NCBI RefSeq assembly: GCF_000374805.1
Contig: NZ_KB895343.1
Location: 1-64,000 of the forward strand
Reading direction: 5' to 3'
DNA length: 64,000 bases
Source: Chitiniphilus shinanonensis DSM 23277
GTDB lineage: Bacteria > Pseudomonadota > Gammaproteobacteria > Burkholderiales > Chitinibacteraceae
Part shown: piece by piece, positions 55,490 to 64,000 of the stretch
Numbering within the stretch: position 1 is the first letter of the stretch
How the letters are laid out: each line of letters begins with the position of its first letter
Program-made: the position numbers and the translations under genes
Notes under the pieces: generated by a model
Database searches by the model: none
The model's input: the letters and a program-made list of their open reading frames with translations, nothing else
What the model was told of the DNA's origin: nothing

Positions 55490-56041
55490 ATGGGACATCG
55501 ACTCAGCAAGATCACCACCCGCACCGGCGACGACGGCAGCACCGGCCTGGGCGACGGCAGCCGCGTCGGCAAGGAGCACCCGCGCATCGACGCGCTGGGC
55601 GAAGTGGACGAACTCAACTCGCAACTGGGCGCGGTGCTGGCCGAAGACGTGCCGCCGGCGCTGCGCGACAGCTTGGCGCGGGTGCAGAACGACCTGTTCG
55701 ACCTGGGCGGCGAGCTGGCCATCCCTGGCCGCGAAGCGCTGACCGAGGCTCAGCTGGCGCGACTGGAGACCGAGGTGGCCGCGTTCAACGCCGCGCTGCC
55801 GCCGCTCAAGGAATTCATCCTGCCCGGCGGCAGCCGTGCCGCCGCGCAACTGCACTTGGCGCGTTGCGTCTGCCGCCGCGCCGAACGCAGTCTGGTGGCG
55901 CTCGGCCGGGTCGAAGCGTTGCCGCTTACCGGCGCGCGTTATCTCAATCGCTTGTCCGACCTGCTGTTCATCCTGGCGCGGGTGGCCAACGGCCACGCCG
56001 GCGTGCCGGATGTGTTGTGGCGCCCCGGGCTGAACGCCTGA
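55490..56041 (+). CDS. Cob(I)yrinic acid a,c-diamide adenosyltransferase, PduO type
   Basis: 183 aa from the ATG at 55490 with AGGAG upstream. N-terminal ATP loop TRTGDDGSTGLGDGSRVGK, then VDELNSQLG and the conserved CRRAERSLVAL helix. Adds the adenosyl group to cob(I)alamin. No other cobalamin gene is adjacent, so it may serve salvage. Confidence 0.95.
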   Translation: MGHRLSKITTRTGDDGSTGLGDGSRVGKEHPRIDALGEVDELNSQLGAVLAEDVPPALRDSLARVQNDLFDLGGELAIPGREALTEAQLARLETEVAAFNAALPPLKEFILPGGSRAAAQLHLARCVCRRAERSLVALGRVEALPLTGARYLNRLSDLLFILARVANGHAGVPDVLWRPGLNA

Positions 56042-56165
56042 GCGCGGCGCGCATCGCCTTGCGCGGCGACGGGCGGGGGCTTTGCCGGCCTTGCGCTGCC
56101 CGGCGCCGCGACTGGCGCGCCGGTCGTCGAATCGTCATCCTGCGTCTTTGCCCAGACTTCCCCGC

Positions 56166-57317
56166 ATGACCACTTCCCACCTGCCGCGTGCCCGTGTCGC
56201 CACCATGCTGCTGTTCTTCGCCAGCGGCGCCAGCTATGCCACCTGGGGCGTGCACATTCCCACCATCAAGGCGCGCTTCGCGTTGTCCGACGCCGAGTTG
56301 TCGCTGGCGATGTTCGCCGTGGCTGGCGGCGCCATCCTGGCGATGAAATCGCTGGGCGCCTGGGTGGCGCGTACCGGCAGCGGGCGCGCTTCGGTATTGG
56401 GCGCGCTGGCGTTCGCGCTGACCACCGCGCTGCTGATGGCGATGCCCGATTTCTGGACCCTGCTGCCGCTGCTGGCCTTGTTCGGCGCGGCCAACGCCGC
56501 CTACGACGTCGCGATGAATGCCCAGGCGGCGACGGTGGAAGCGCATTACGGCAAGCCGATCATGAGCGGGCTGCACGGCATGTTCAGCCTGGGCGGGATG
56601 ATCGGCGCCGCGGTGGGCGGCGCGCTGATCGCGGCCGGCGTGCCGCCGCTGGCGCATTGCATCGGCATGGCCATGATCACGGCACTGGTGGCGCTGGGCT
56701 CGTCGCGCGTGCTGCTGGCCGACCACCCGCCGACGCCGGCCGGCGCCGGCCAGCATCGCCAGGCCAACCGACTGTTGTTGATCCTGGGCGTGCTGGCGTT
56801 CTTCGGCCTGGTGGGCGAGGGCGCGATGTACGACTGGAGCGCGGTCTACATGAAGGAAGTGGTCGGCGCGACACCGTACTGGGTGGGCTGGGGCTACGCG
56901 GCGTTCTCGGCCGGCATGGCGGGCGGGCGTTTCGGCGGCGACTGGCTGCGCGCGCGCCTGGGCGCGGTCCGGCTGCTGGGATGGTCGGGCTGGACCGGCT
57001 GCTTCGGCATCCTGCTGGCGTTGCTGTGGCCGGACACCGGGCCGGCGCTGCTGGGCTTCGCCCTGATGGGTTTGGGCGCGGCCAATCTGGTGCCGATCTT
57101 CTTCGTCGGCGCCTCGCGTCTGGAAGGCGTGACACCGGCCGAGGGCATCGCCAGCGTGGCGCGGCTGGCCTATGTCGGCATGCTGCTGGGGCCGGTGCTG
57201 ATCGGCGCGCTGACGCATGCCACCAACCTGCGCGTCGGGCTGGCGCTGGTGGCGGCCAGCGTGGCGCTGATCGCCGTGGCCGGGCCGCGCCAGCTGCGCC
57301 GGGTCGAGCCGCGCTGA
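56166..57317 (+). CDS. Major facilitator superfamily transporter
   Basis: 383 aa, about twelve membrane segments. Begins with the FFASGASYATWGVHIPTIKA helix and has NAAYDVAMNAQAATVE and a GEGAMYDWSAVYM loop, a pattern of YbjJ-like MFS members. Substrate unknown. No clear ribosome site before the ATG. Confidence 0.9.
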   Translation: MTTSHLPRARVATMLLFFASGASYATWGVHIPTIKARFALSDAELSLAMFAVAGGAILAMKSLGAWVARTGSGRASVLGALAFALTTALLMAMPDFWTLLPLLALFGAANAAYDVAMNAQAATVEAHYGKPIMSGLHGMFSLGGMIGAAVGGALIAAGVPPLAHCIGMAMITALVALGSSRVLLADHPPTPAGAGQHRQANRLLLILGVLAFFGLVGEGAMYDWSAVYMKEVVGATPYWVGWGYAAFSAGMAGGRFGGDWLRARLGAVRLLGWSGWTGCFGILLALLWPDTGPALLGFALMGLGAANLVPIFFVGASRLEGVTPAEGIASVARLAYVGMLLGPVLIGALTHATNLRVGLALVAASVALIAVAGPRQLRRVEPR

Positions 57318-57327
57318 GCCGGAGCGC

Positions 57328-58362
57328 TCAGCGCCAGGTTTCGTGCTGCGCAATACGCGCGGGATACCAATTGAGGTAATGCACCACGCGCGGCTGCGTC
57401 GCCAGGTTGGGGCGGCTACCGTGCGGCAACGCCTGCTGCCAGATCACCATGTCGCCCGCCTTGCCGCCGATGGGGATCGCGCCGAGCGCGTCGAGATCCT
57501 GCGTGCGCGGATCGGCATCGGGCGGCAGGCCGGCCAGCCAGTCCGCAACCCTGTGCTGGAATCCCGGCACCAGCGTCAGCGCGCCTTGTTCCGGCAGGGT
57601 GTCGGTCAGGTAGATCAGGCCCTGGGTGGCGAACGGGATCGGCTGGGTCAGGCTGACATCCCAATGCAAATGCGGCCCCTGGAACGGATGGGCCGGCCGT
57701 TGCGGCGGATTGAAGCCGACCCGGTCGGTGCTGGGCCAGAGGTCGGCGCTGCCCCACAATTGGGCGAATGCCTTGTGAATGCGCGGCGAGCGGCGGATGG
57801 CCGCCAGCGCCGGGTGCTGGAACAACTGCACCATGATGCCCTGACGCGCACCGCCGCCGCCGTACCACGAATCGGGCTGCGCCGGATCGGCCTGCAGGTG
57901 GGCGAATACCGCCGCGGCCGCGGTGGCGGCCAGTTCGGGCGGAATGGCGTCGCGCAGCACGACGTAGCCGTGCTCCGCCCAGTGCGCCAGCGCGGCGGCG
58001 TCCAGCACCGGCGCGGCCTCGTCGATCCGCGTCAGCCAGTCCTCACGCGGGGCTGGCTGGCCGAGCAGGGCGGCGTTCAACCGCGCCACCCGGGCGGGAT
58101 CGAGTGGGCCGGCGGTGTCGGCGATCCAGCGCTCGAACGCGGCGAAATCGGGCGTCTGCCGCCCGAGGTGGCCGAGCGCCTGCTCCAGCCCGATCCCGAC
58201 GCCATGCAGCGCCAAGCGATCCAGCTGGCCTTCCTCGGCGTCGACCGGCCACACCTTGCCGCGATGCAACGCGCTCAGGCGCGCCCACAACCGCTTGAGC
58301 TGGCAGACACCGAGCGCACCGATCTCGGCCCGATCCGGCAGGGGGGCCGCGGTGTCGTTCAC
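57328..58362 (-). CDS. Phytanoyl-CoA dioxygenase-family Fe(II)/2-oxoglutarate oxygenase
   Basis: 344 aa from a GTG overlapping the upstream stop by four bases (GTGA). The facial triad is visible as His and Asp in HLHWDVS and a distal His in LPHGSRPNLA, whose Arg may bind 2-oxoglutarate. An N-terminal 110-residue helical part is not typical. The substrate is unknown. Probably cotranscribed with the 84-aa gene before it. Confidence 0.85.
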   Translation of the reverse strand: MNDTAAPLPDRAEIGALGVCQLKRLWARLSALHRGKVWPVDAEEGQLDRLALHGVGIGLEQALGHLGRQTPDFAAFERWIADTAGPLDPARVARLNAALLGQPAPREDWLTRIDEAAPVLDAAALAHWAEHGYVVLRDAIPPELAATAAAAVFAHLQADPAQPDSWYGGGGARQGIMVQLFQHPALAAIRRSPRIHKAFAQLWGSADLWPSTDRVGFNPPQRPAHPFQGPHLHWDVSLTQPIPFATQGLIYLTDTLPEQGALTLVPGFQHRVADWLAGLPPDADPRTQDLDALGAIPIGGKAGDMVIWQQALPHGSRPNLATQPRVVHYLNWYPARIAQHETWR

Positions 58363-58613
58363 GATTTGCGCCCTGGCGGCCAGTCCATCTTCATGTAGAC
58401 ATCGCCTTGCACCAGTTCGTCCAGCATCTGCCGCACCCGCTTGTCCCGGGTGACGTCCTGTTTGGCACGGCCGATCCAGGCCAGGTAGTCGTTGCGCTGG
58501 TAGGCCGGCCGTGCCTCATACGCGGCGAGCAGGCCCCGCTCGATCAATGCCTGGCGGATGGCGTCGGGCATCGGTTGAAGCGGGCGTTTCAGGGTGGAGT
58601 CGGTCTGGGTCAT
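58359..58613 (-). CDS. YdeI/OmpD-associated-like small protein
   Basis: 84 aa. Contains PMPDAIRQALIERGLLAAYEARPAYQRNDYL and a WI...KRVRQMLDEL helix, the C-terminal pattern of YdeI-like proteins. Ends overlapping the next gene. Function unclear. Confidence 0.75.
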   Translation of the reverse strand: MTQTDSTLKRPLQPMPDAIRQALIERGLLAAYEARPAYQRNDYLAWIGRAKQDVTRDKRVRQMLDELVQGDVYMKMDWPPGRKS

Positions 58614-58651
58614 GCTGCCTCGGCGGGATCGGGCGCGTGTCGGGTGGGTTC

Positions 58652-59002
58652 TCAGATACTGCGGCCGTCGTACGGCTGGCGCTCCAGTGCCGCGAGATCG
58701 ATATCCTCCAGGCAGCGGGCGTTGATGGCGGCGATCTCGTTGCCGTGCGGATCGGTGCCGATGCCGAAGGTGCCGCAGCCGCATACCGGGCAGAACTGGT
58801 GGCGGATGCGCTCGGCGTTGAAGGTGTAGGTGGTGATGTCCTGCTCGGGTGTGGACAGGCGCAGGTTGGCGCGCGGCACGAAGAACAGCAGGTGGCCGCG
58901 CCGCTGGCAGATCGAGCAATTGCACTCGATCACCCGGGTGACCGGCTCGCTTTCCACTTCGTAGGCGATGCGACCGCAATGACAGCTTCCGTGGTAGAGC
59001 AT
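58652..59002 (-). CDS. GFA/CENP-V-family protein
   Basis: 116 aa. Zinc-binding Cys in SCHCG, CNCSICQRRG and FCPVCGCGTFGIG, the full GFA family set. Related to glutathione-dependent formaldehyde-activating enzyme, but most members have no proven activity. Just upstream of the YdeI-like gene on the same strand. Confidence 0.93.
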   Translation of the reverse strand: MLYHGSCHCGRIAYEVESEPVTRVIECNCSICQRRGHLLFFVPRANLRLSTPEQDITTYTFNAERIRHQFCPVCGCGTFGIGTDPHGNEIAAINARCLEDIDLAALERQPYDGRSI

Positions 59003-59045
59003 GGGGGACCTCGCTGGAGACGTGGGAAAAGGCGGCCGATGGTGC

Positions 59046-59873
59046 CTACTGCCGCGCGGTGCGGCGATTGGCGGGTGGCGGGCCGCTGAAGTTGCTGCGG
59101 TAGGGGTTGATGTCGAGCCCGCCGCGCCGGGTGTAACGGGCGTAGACGGCGAGCTTCATCGGTTTGCAGGCGCGCAGGATGTCCATGAAGATGCGCTCCA
59201 CGCATTGCTCGTGGAATTCGTTGTGCTCGCGGAACGAGATCAGGTAGCGCAGCAGCGCCTCGCGGTTGATCGGCGCGCCGACGTAGCGGATCTGCACGCT
59301 GGCCCAGTCGGGCTGGCCGGTGACCAGGCAATTGGACTTGAGCAGGTTGGACACCAGCGTTTCATCCACCGGCGACGGGGCCTCGTCGCAATGGAGCAGG
59401 CCCGGCAGCGGGCTGTACTGGTCGATCTCGATATCGAGGTTGTCGATGCAGTAGCCGTCCAGCTCGGCGAAGCGCAGCCCGGCGAACTGTTCCGGCAGCG
59501 TCAGCTCCACCTGCACCGGCGCGCCGGCCGCTTGCGACAGGTCGTCGCGCAGCCGCGCGGTCAGCACTTCGGGGCTGTCCAGCCGGGTCTGGTTGAAGCT
59601 GTTGAGGTAAAGCTTGAACGACTTGGATTCGACGATGTTGGGGCTGTCCGCGGGGATGTGGAACACGGCGGTGGCCACCTGCGGTTTGCCGCGCGCGTTC
59701 AGCCACGACAGCTCGTAGCCGTTCCAGATATCCACGCCCATGAACGGCAACGCGCCGGTGACGCCGATTTCGTCGCGCTTGCCCTGGCGCGGAATGGGGA
59801 ACAGCAGCGTCGGGTCGTAGTGCGTCTGGTAGCTGACGGCCTTGCCTAGCGGCGAATGCTGGGCGTCGCTCAT
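59046..59873 (-). CDS. queF: NADPH-dependent 7-cyano-7-deazaguanine reductase (long form)
   Basis: 275 aa, the two-domain type II QueF. The catalytic Cys lies in [17 protein letters not shown], the substrate-binding motif [16 protein letters not shown] in the first half, and the HEQCVERIF block near the end. Reduces preQ0 to preQ1 in queuosine synthesis. Confidence 0.96.
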   Translation of the reverse strand: MSDAQHSPLGKAVSYQTHYDPTLLFPIPRQGKRDEIGVTGALPFMGVDIWNGYELSWLNARGKPQVATAVFHIPADSPNIVESKSFKLYLNSFNQTRLDSPEVLTARLRDDLSQAAGAPVQVELTLPEQFAGLRFAELDGYCIDNLDIEIDQYSPLPGLLHCDEAPSPVDETLVSNLLKSNCLVTGQPDWASVQIRYVGAPINREALLRYLISFREHNEFHEQCVERIFMDILRACKPMKLAVYARYTRRGGLDINPYRSNFSGPPPANRRTARQ

Positions 59874-60055
59874 GGAGTTCCTTTGCAGATCGTCGAAGAG
59901 ATGTGAGTTTAGCGTGCGGCAAGTGGCGGTTGTGGCGTGCCGTGGCATCGAAACCGCCGTAGCGCGCCGCCGTCGATCGGGCGGCGGAGGCCCGCCCGCT
60001 CAAGCTGTTGGCGCAGGGCCGGAAGCGTCGCGCCAACGGCCATGTGGGGATACGC

Positions 60056-60640
60056 TCAGTACTTGCGCACCAGCCCGACCATCACGCCGAAAATCTCCAG
60101 CCCTTCCTGCGGGCGGATTGGTTCGAACGCGGGGTTGTGCGGCAGCAGCAGGTAGCCCTGCTTGTCGCGTGCCAGTTCCTTCAGCGTGTATTCGCCGTCG
60201 ACGATGGCGACGACGATGTCGCCCACATTGGCGCCGTGGCGTTTTTCCACCACCGCCAGGTCGCCGTCGTAGATGCCGGCATCCATCATCGAATCGCCGC
60301 GCACCTTGATCAGCATGCTGCTGCTGGGGCGCGGGATCAGGTATTCGTCGACGGTAAGCGCTTCGCTCATGGCGTCGTTGGCGGCGGCGGGCAGGCCGGC
60401 CGGCACGTTGAAGTCGGCCAGGTCGCGCTCGAAGAAGCGCTTGGTCGGGGCCAGGCGCCGGTCGGGCGTGGTCTCCACGTAGCCGGCCAGGGTCAGGCGC
60501 TTGACCAGCGCCGATACCGCCGACTTGGACGCCATGCCCAGCATCTCGCCGATCACGGCGTAGGAAGGCAGGCTGCGATAGTCGGCGTAGTAGTCCTGGA
60601 GCTTGCCCAGGTACTCGTGGTCTCGGTTCGGATTGCCCAT
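60056..60640 (-). CDS. lexA: LexA-family SOS repressor
   Basis: 194 aa. Winged-helix N-terminal domain (about 8-70), then the self-cleavage site A81-G82 in NVPAGLP, catalytic S117 in RGDSMMDAG and K154 in YTLKEL. All residues for RecA-stimulated autocleavage are present. The DNA-binding helix (SKSAVSALVKRL) differs from E. coli LexA, and the two palindromes upstream have GAAC-N4-GTTC form, so its operator is probably not CTGT-N8-ACAG. Divergent from dusC; both could be regulated. Confidence 0.92.
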   Translation of the reverse strand: MGNPNRDHEYLGKLQDYYADYRSLPSYAVIGEMLGMASKSAVSALVKRLTLAGYVETTPDRRLAPTKRFFERDLADFNVPAGLPAAANDAMSEALTVDEYLIPRPSSSMLIKVRGDSMMDAGIYDGDLAVVEKRHGANVGDIVVAIVDGEYTLKELARDKQGYLLLPHNPAFEPIRPQEGLEIFGVMVGLVRKY

Positions 60641-60714
60641 GTGTCGCTCCGGTGTGGGGATCGCACCTGCCCGTCTGGATGGGGTGCTCGCAGCGGCAGG
60701 GGCGATGGCCAGTC

Positions 60715-60726
60715 GAACAAACGTTC
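60715..60726. promoter_or_regulatory. Candidate LexA operator 1 (GAAC-N4-GTTC)
   Basis: GAACAAACGTTC in the lexA-dusC gap, flanked by C on the left and T on the right exactly like the second box. Centre-to-centre distance of the two is 33 bp, about three helical turns. Confidence 0.75.
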
Positions 60727-60747
60727 TGCTTTGCGGCGAGGTTAATC

Positions 60748-60759
60748 GAACGAATGTTC
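60748..60759. promoter_or_regulatory. Candidate LexA operator 2 (GAAC-N4-GTTC)
   Basis: GAACGAATGTTC, same extended form TCGAACNNNNGTTCTG as the first box. Two identical half-site pairs before lexA indicate autoregulation. Confidence 0.75.
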
Positions 60760-60823
60760 TGCTGTCAACGCGGGGCCGGCGCGGATGGCGTAGAATCCGC
60801 GTTTTGCTTTTGGATTGAACAGA

Positions 60824-61792
60824 TTGCGGATCTACCTCGCCCCGATGGAGGGGCTGCTCGACCATATCCTGCGCGACATGCTCACCCGTCTGGGCGGGGT
60901 GGATATCTGCGTCACCGAGTTCGTGCGGGTGTCCGGCACGCTGCTGCCCAACCGCTTCTTCCAGCGCATCGCGCCGGAGCTGCTCAGCGGCAGCAGGACG
61001 CCGGCGGGGGTGCCGGTGCGGGTGCAACTGCTGGGCTCCGATCCCGTCTGCATGGCCGAGAACGCCGCCAAGCTGGCGGCGATGAACCCGGCGGGCATCG
61101 ACCTCAACTTCGGCTGCCCGGCCAAGACGGTGAACCGCCATCGCGGCGGCGCGGTGCTGCTGACCGAGCCGGAGCTGCTGCACGAGATCGTCGCCGCGGT
61201 ACGCCGCGCGGTGCCGTCGTCGATGCTGGTCACCGCCAAGATGCGCCTGGGCTACGAGGATAAATCCCGCAAGCTGGAATGCGCGCACGCCATTGCCGCG
61301 GGCGGCGCGCAGGAGCTGGTGGTGCATGCGCGCACCAAGACCGAGGGCTATCGCCCGCCCGCGTTCTGGGAGGAACTGCCGGCGATCCGCGAGGCGCTGG
61401 CGATTCCGGTGATCGCCAACGGCGAGGTGTGGACGCCGGACGATTTCGCGCGTTGCCGCGCGGTTTCCGGCTGCGACGACGTGATGCTGGGGCGGGGCAT
61501 GGTGGCCGATCCGGGGCTGGCCCGGTCGGTCAAGCGCGGCGAGCGCGCCGGCTGGGCGGAGATCGAACCGTTGCTGCGGCCGTTCTGGGACAAGGTGCAG
61601 CTGGCCACGTTGCCCAAGTACCAGCCGGGCCGGCTCAAGCAATGGCTGGCGTATCTGCGGCGCATCCATCCGCAGGCGGACGAGCTGTTCCAGCGCATCC
61701 GCACGGTGACCGACCCGCGCGAGGTGGAGCGGTTGGTGTTCGGCCAGTTGCCGGCGCCGCGGGCGGCCGACGAGGCGGAGCGGGTGGTTTGA
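60824..61792 (+). CDS. dusC: tRNA-dihydrouridine(16) synthase
   Basis: 322 aa from a TTG chosen because it gives [10 protein letters not shown], matching the DusC start, with TGGA nine bases upstream; a TTG three codons earlier (60815) is the alternative. FMN-binding TIM barrel with [20 protein letters not shown] (catalytic Cys), [11 protein letters not shown] and [11 protein letters not shown]. Reduces U16 of tRNA. It shares a divergent promoter region with lexA. Confidence 0.93.
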   Translation: MRIYLAPMEGLLDHILRDMLTRLGGVDICVTEFVRVSGTLLPNRFFQRIAPELLSGSRTPAGVPVRVQLLGSDPVCMAENAAKLAAMNPAGIDLNFGCPAKTVNRHRGGAVLLTEPELLHEIVAAVRRAVPSSMLVTAKMRLGYEDKSRKLECAHAIAAGGAQELVVHARTKTEGYRPPAFWEELPAIREALAIPVIANGEVWTPDDFARCRAVSGCDDVMLGRGMVADPGLARSVKRGERAGWAEIEPLLRPFWDKVQLATLPKYQPGRLKQWLAYLRRIHPQADELFQRIRTVTDPREVERLVFGQLPAPRAADEAERVV

Positions 61793-61794
61793 CG

Positions 61795-61827
61795 AAAAAA
61801 GGCCGGTTCGAAAACCGGCCTTTTTTG
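61795..61827. terminator. Bidirectional intrinsic terminator
   Basis: AAAAAAGGCCGGTT / AACCGGCCTTTTTT with loop CGAA, between dusC and the convergent fixH. Confidence 0.94.
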
Positions 61828-61860
61828 TGATCGTCGCGATCCGATGCAGCGTGGCCGCGC

Positions 61861-62364
61861 TCAGCGTTCCGGCGTCAGTTGCAGCGGGCTGGGCGAATCC
61901 AGCTTCCAGATGCCGGTCAGGCGCCAGGCGTGGCCGGCGTCGGCCAATTCGACGTTCCAGCGTGGCTGCGACAGCGGCTGGGATAGCACGGCGGCGAACA
62001 ACTGTGGCCCTTGCTGCTGCAAGGTGACGCTCTGGTCCAGCCCTTCGCGGGTGGGGTGCAGGATCTTCAGGGTGAGCGGGCCCGTGACCGGCTTGTCGAA
62101 CAGGATGCGGATGCTGCGGCGGTCGTCGGCCAGCATCGCCTGGGCGTTCAGGCCGAGCGCGGCGGCGGCCTGGTCGCGGCCGAGTTCCTCGTTGATGGCC
62201 TGGCCTTCCTTGTAGTAGTCGTCGGTGACGAGGCCGTCGTTGCTGGTGATCGCGAGCACCACCATGGCGATGCCGCCGACGACGGCCAGCGCGGGGATGC
62301 TCATCAGGAACCAGGGCCAGGGGGATTTGTACCAGGGTTGGGGCGAATGCAGGGTGGCTGACAT
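61861..62364 (-). CDS. fixH: FixH-family protein
   Basis: 167 aa. One membrane segment (about 14-41, PWPWFLMSIPALAVVGGIAM), the conserved VTDDYYKEGQAINEEL helix, and a periplasmic beta domain. FixH assists assembly of cbb3 oxidase, probably with the copper-handling FixI and FixS, which are not in the window. It follows ccoG. Confidence 0.92.
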   Translation of the reverse strand: MSATLHSPQPWYKSPWPWFLMSIPALAVVGGIAMVVLAITSNDGLVTDDYYKEGQAINEELGRDQAAAALGLNAQAMLADDRRSIRILFDKPVTGPLTLKILHPTREGLDQSVTLQQQGPQLFAAVLSQPLSQPRWNVELADAGHAWRLTGIWKLDSPSPLQLTPER

Positions 62365-62416
62365 GATGTATCCGTGTAATGGCCGTCGGCGCGGCCTTCG
62401 AATCCAGTGATGGAAC

Positions 62417-62448
62417 GGCGCCGCGGCCGGTAGTTCCGGCGCGGCGCC
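62417..62448. other. Strong hairpin between ccoG and fixH
   Basis: GGCGCCGCGGCCGG and CCGGCGCGGCGCC pair with one bulged base around TAGTT. No T-run on either side. In the mRNA it would sit between two cotranscribed genes and could protect or separate them. Confidence 0.6.
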
Positions 62449-62457
62449 GCGCTGTGA

Positions 62458-63900
62458 TCAGCGGTTGATAAAGGTGACCACCTCTTCGCTGCGGATGCCC
62501 GGCTTGTCGGTGGCCTGGACGACGAGCTTCACCTCGTGCGTGCCCTTGGGCGCGTCGCTGCTCGGCACTTGCAGGCGCACGCCGACTTCGGCGATGCCGG
62601 TGGAGGCGACCTCGATGCGGTTGCCGCCCTGCACCACGGCACGGATGCCGGTCAGGCCCTTGGGCTCGATGGTGTAGACGTGGCTGTTTTCATCGGCATT
62701 TTCGATCTGCACGATGTAGCTGTTCTCCAGCCAGCCGTCGTCGGTCTCGCGCACCAGCGCCACGCGGTCGCGCGAGATGTTCACCTTCACCGGCTGGCGC
62801 AGCGCCAGCGAGACGGCGGTGACGCTGATCACGATGGTCAACAGCACGGCGTAGACCAGCACGCGCGGGCGCTTCAGGCGCGACCAGAACGCCGATTCGG
62901 GATACTTGTGCTCCAGCGCGTTCTGCGTGGTGTAGCGGATCAGGCCGCGCGGGTACTGCATCTTGTCCATGACCTCGTCACAGGCGTCGATACAGGCGGT
63001 ACAGCCGATGCACTCGTATTGCAGGCCGTCGCGGATATCGATGCCCACCGGGCACACCTGGACGCACATCTTGCAGTCGATGCAGTCGCCCAGGCCGGCG
63101 GCGCGGTAGTCCGAGCCCTTCTTGCGATGGCCGCGCGCTTCGCCGCGCTCGGTGTCGTAGCTGACGATCAGGGTGTCGGCGTCGAACATCACGCTCTGGA
63201 AGCGGGCATACGGGCACATGTACTTGCAGACCTGCTCGCGCATCCAGCCGGCGTTGCCATAGGTGGCAAAGCCGTAGAACAGGATCCAGAAGGTTTCCCA
63301 CGGGCCGACGCCCAGGCTGAGCACCGCGCTGCCCAGCTCACGGATCGGCGTGAAGTAACCGACGAAGGTGAAGCCGGTCCACAGCGCGAACACGATCCAG
63401 ATCAGGTGCTTGGTCGCCTTGAGGCGGATCTTGCGGGCGTCGGTCGGACCGCTGTCGAGCTTGATGCGCTGCATGCGGTCGCCCTCGACCCACTTTTCGA
63501 TCCACAGGAAGATCTCCGTGTAGACCGTCTGCGGACAGGCGTAGCCGCACCACAGCCGCCCGCCGATGGTGGTCCAGGCGAACAGGCCGAAGGCACAGGT
63601 GATGAGCAGGGCGGTGAGGTAGATGAAATCCTGCGGCAGGAACACCAGGCCGAGGATGTAGAACTTGCGGGTGGCGAGGTCGAACAGCAACGCCTGCCGG
63701 TCGTTGATGGTCAGCCACGGCATGCCGTAGAAGAAGAGCTGGGTGGCAAAGACGAAGAAGATGCGCCACTTGTTCCAGAAGCCGTTGATCCAGCGCGGAT
63801 AGATCTTCTTGTGCTTGGCGTAGAGGTGGATCTCTTCGTATTCGCCGTCGTCCTTTTCCTGGATGACGCTGACCGGGATGTCCTGCAGTTTCTTGCTCAT
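62458..63900 (-). CDS. ccoG: Cytochrome c oxidase accessory protein CcoG (FixG/RdxA)
   Basis: 480 aa from the ATG at 63900. Five or six membrane segments, a polyferredoxin part with CIDCKMCVQVCPVGID and CIGCTACIDACDE for two [4Fe-4S] clusters, extra Cys motifs CGYACP and CKYMCP, and a C-terminal periplasmic Ig-like domain (about 370-480). CcoG reduces Cu(II) for assembly of cbb3-type oxidase. The oxidase genes ccoNOP would be expected just beyond the right edge. Confidence 0.95.
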   Translation of the reverse strand: MSKKLQDIPVSVIQEKDDGEYEEIHLYAKHKKIYPRWINGFWNKWRIFFVFATQLFFYGMPWLTINDRQALLFDLATRKFYILGLVFLPQDFIYLTALLITCAFGLFAWTTIGGRLWCGYACPQTVYTEIFLWIEKWVEGDRMQRIKLDSGPTDARKIRLKATKHLIWIVFALWTGFTFVGYFTPIRELGSAVLSLGVGPWETFWILFYGFATYGNAGWMREQVCKYMCPYARFQSVMFDADTLIVSYDTERGEARGHRKKGSDYRAAGLGDCIDCKMCVQVCPVGIDIRDGLQYECIGCTACIDACDEVMDKMQYPRGLIRYTTQNALEHKYPESAFWSRLKRPRVLVYAVLLTIVISVTAVSLALRQPVKVNISRDRVALVRETDDGWLENSYIVQIENADENSHVYTIEPKGLTGIRAVVQGGNRIEVASTGIAEVGVRLQVPSSDAPKGTHEVKLVVQATDKPGIRSEEVVTFINR

Positions 63901-64000
63901 GGCGTGGCTCGCAGAAGGTTGATGCAAACGTGCCGGGGTAGCGACGCGCTTGCACCAAGTTTCTCGGCGTCGCGACATGCGCCGCGACCGGAGGGCGGGC

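Noticed and set aside
61801-61820. GGTTCGAAAACC as a tRNA T-arm
   Set aside because: It is the loop of a bidirectional terminator; no acceptor or anticodon arm is nearby. No tRNA was found elsewhere.

Overview
This 64 kb window is GC-rich chromosomal DNA from a free-living, chitin-degrading betaproteobacterium. The gene set suggests order Neisseriales, Chitinibacteraceae/Chromobacteriaceae-like (Chitiniphilus, Chitinolyticbacter or Jeongeupia type). The reasons are three secreted chitinases with CBM5/12 modules and Pro-Thr linkers, a paired bacterioferritin as in Neisseria, a type II secretion pseudopilin operon and CcoG/FixH. That placement is inference from gene content. No rRNA, tRNA, CRISPR array, prophage or insertion sequence was seen.

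Layout. 1-8.5 kb is a Lap-type biofilm adhesion module: the C-terminal part of a giant RTX adhesin, LapD and LapG convergent to it, and a divergent TolC-like outer-membrane protein with an extra C-terminal domain. 8.6-24.8 kb carries three chitinases (GH18, GH19, GH18) interleaved with an NAD-salvage pair, DinB, a HAD phosphatase, small proteins of unknown function and a tightly overlapping lemA-TPM operon. 24.8-31.4 kb is rich in iron, haem and stress functions: Bfd behind a Fur-like box, two complementary bacterioferritin subunits, HisN, a chemoreceptor, a truncated haemoglobin, Dps and TrmL. 31.5-38.6 kb holds PurU, gspFGHIJK and a TctDE-like two-component system. 38.7-43.6 kb is a MoxR-DUF58-transglutaminase cluster ending in hemH. 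43.8-52.1 kb has an outer-membrane barrel, a deacetylase-family protein, a Pit phosphate transporter and a MacA-MacB-NodT efflux operon. 52.4-64 kb has SelO, YbaK, small proteins, a cobalamin adenosyltransferase, an MFS transporter, a phytanoyl-CoA dioxygenase-like operon, QueF, LexA, DusC, FixH and CcoG.

How the parts connect. The chitinases carry Sec signals and probably leave the cell through the type II system whose pseudopilins are here; gspC, D, E, L and M are not in the window. The adhesin would leave by type I secretion through the TolC-like protein and be held or released by LapD/LapG in response to c-di-GMP.

The most notable signals beyond gene content are: (i) a four-copy dispersed intergenic repeat family (about 110-155 bp, both orientations) with terminal inverted repeats; (ii) two GAAC-N4-GTTC palindromes in front of lexA and a close variant in front of dinB, suggesting an SOS operator unlike the CTGT-N8-ACAG type of most beta/gammaproteobacteria; (iii) a bacterioferritin pair in which one subunit keeps the ferroxidase ligands and the other keeps the haem methionine; (iv) a TolC-family protein fused to an NTF2/SnoaL-like domain; (v) a jelly-roll-like candidate ligand-binding domain inside the adhesin.
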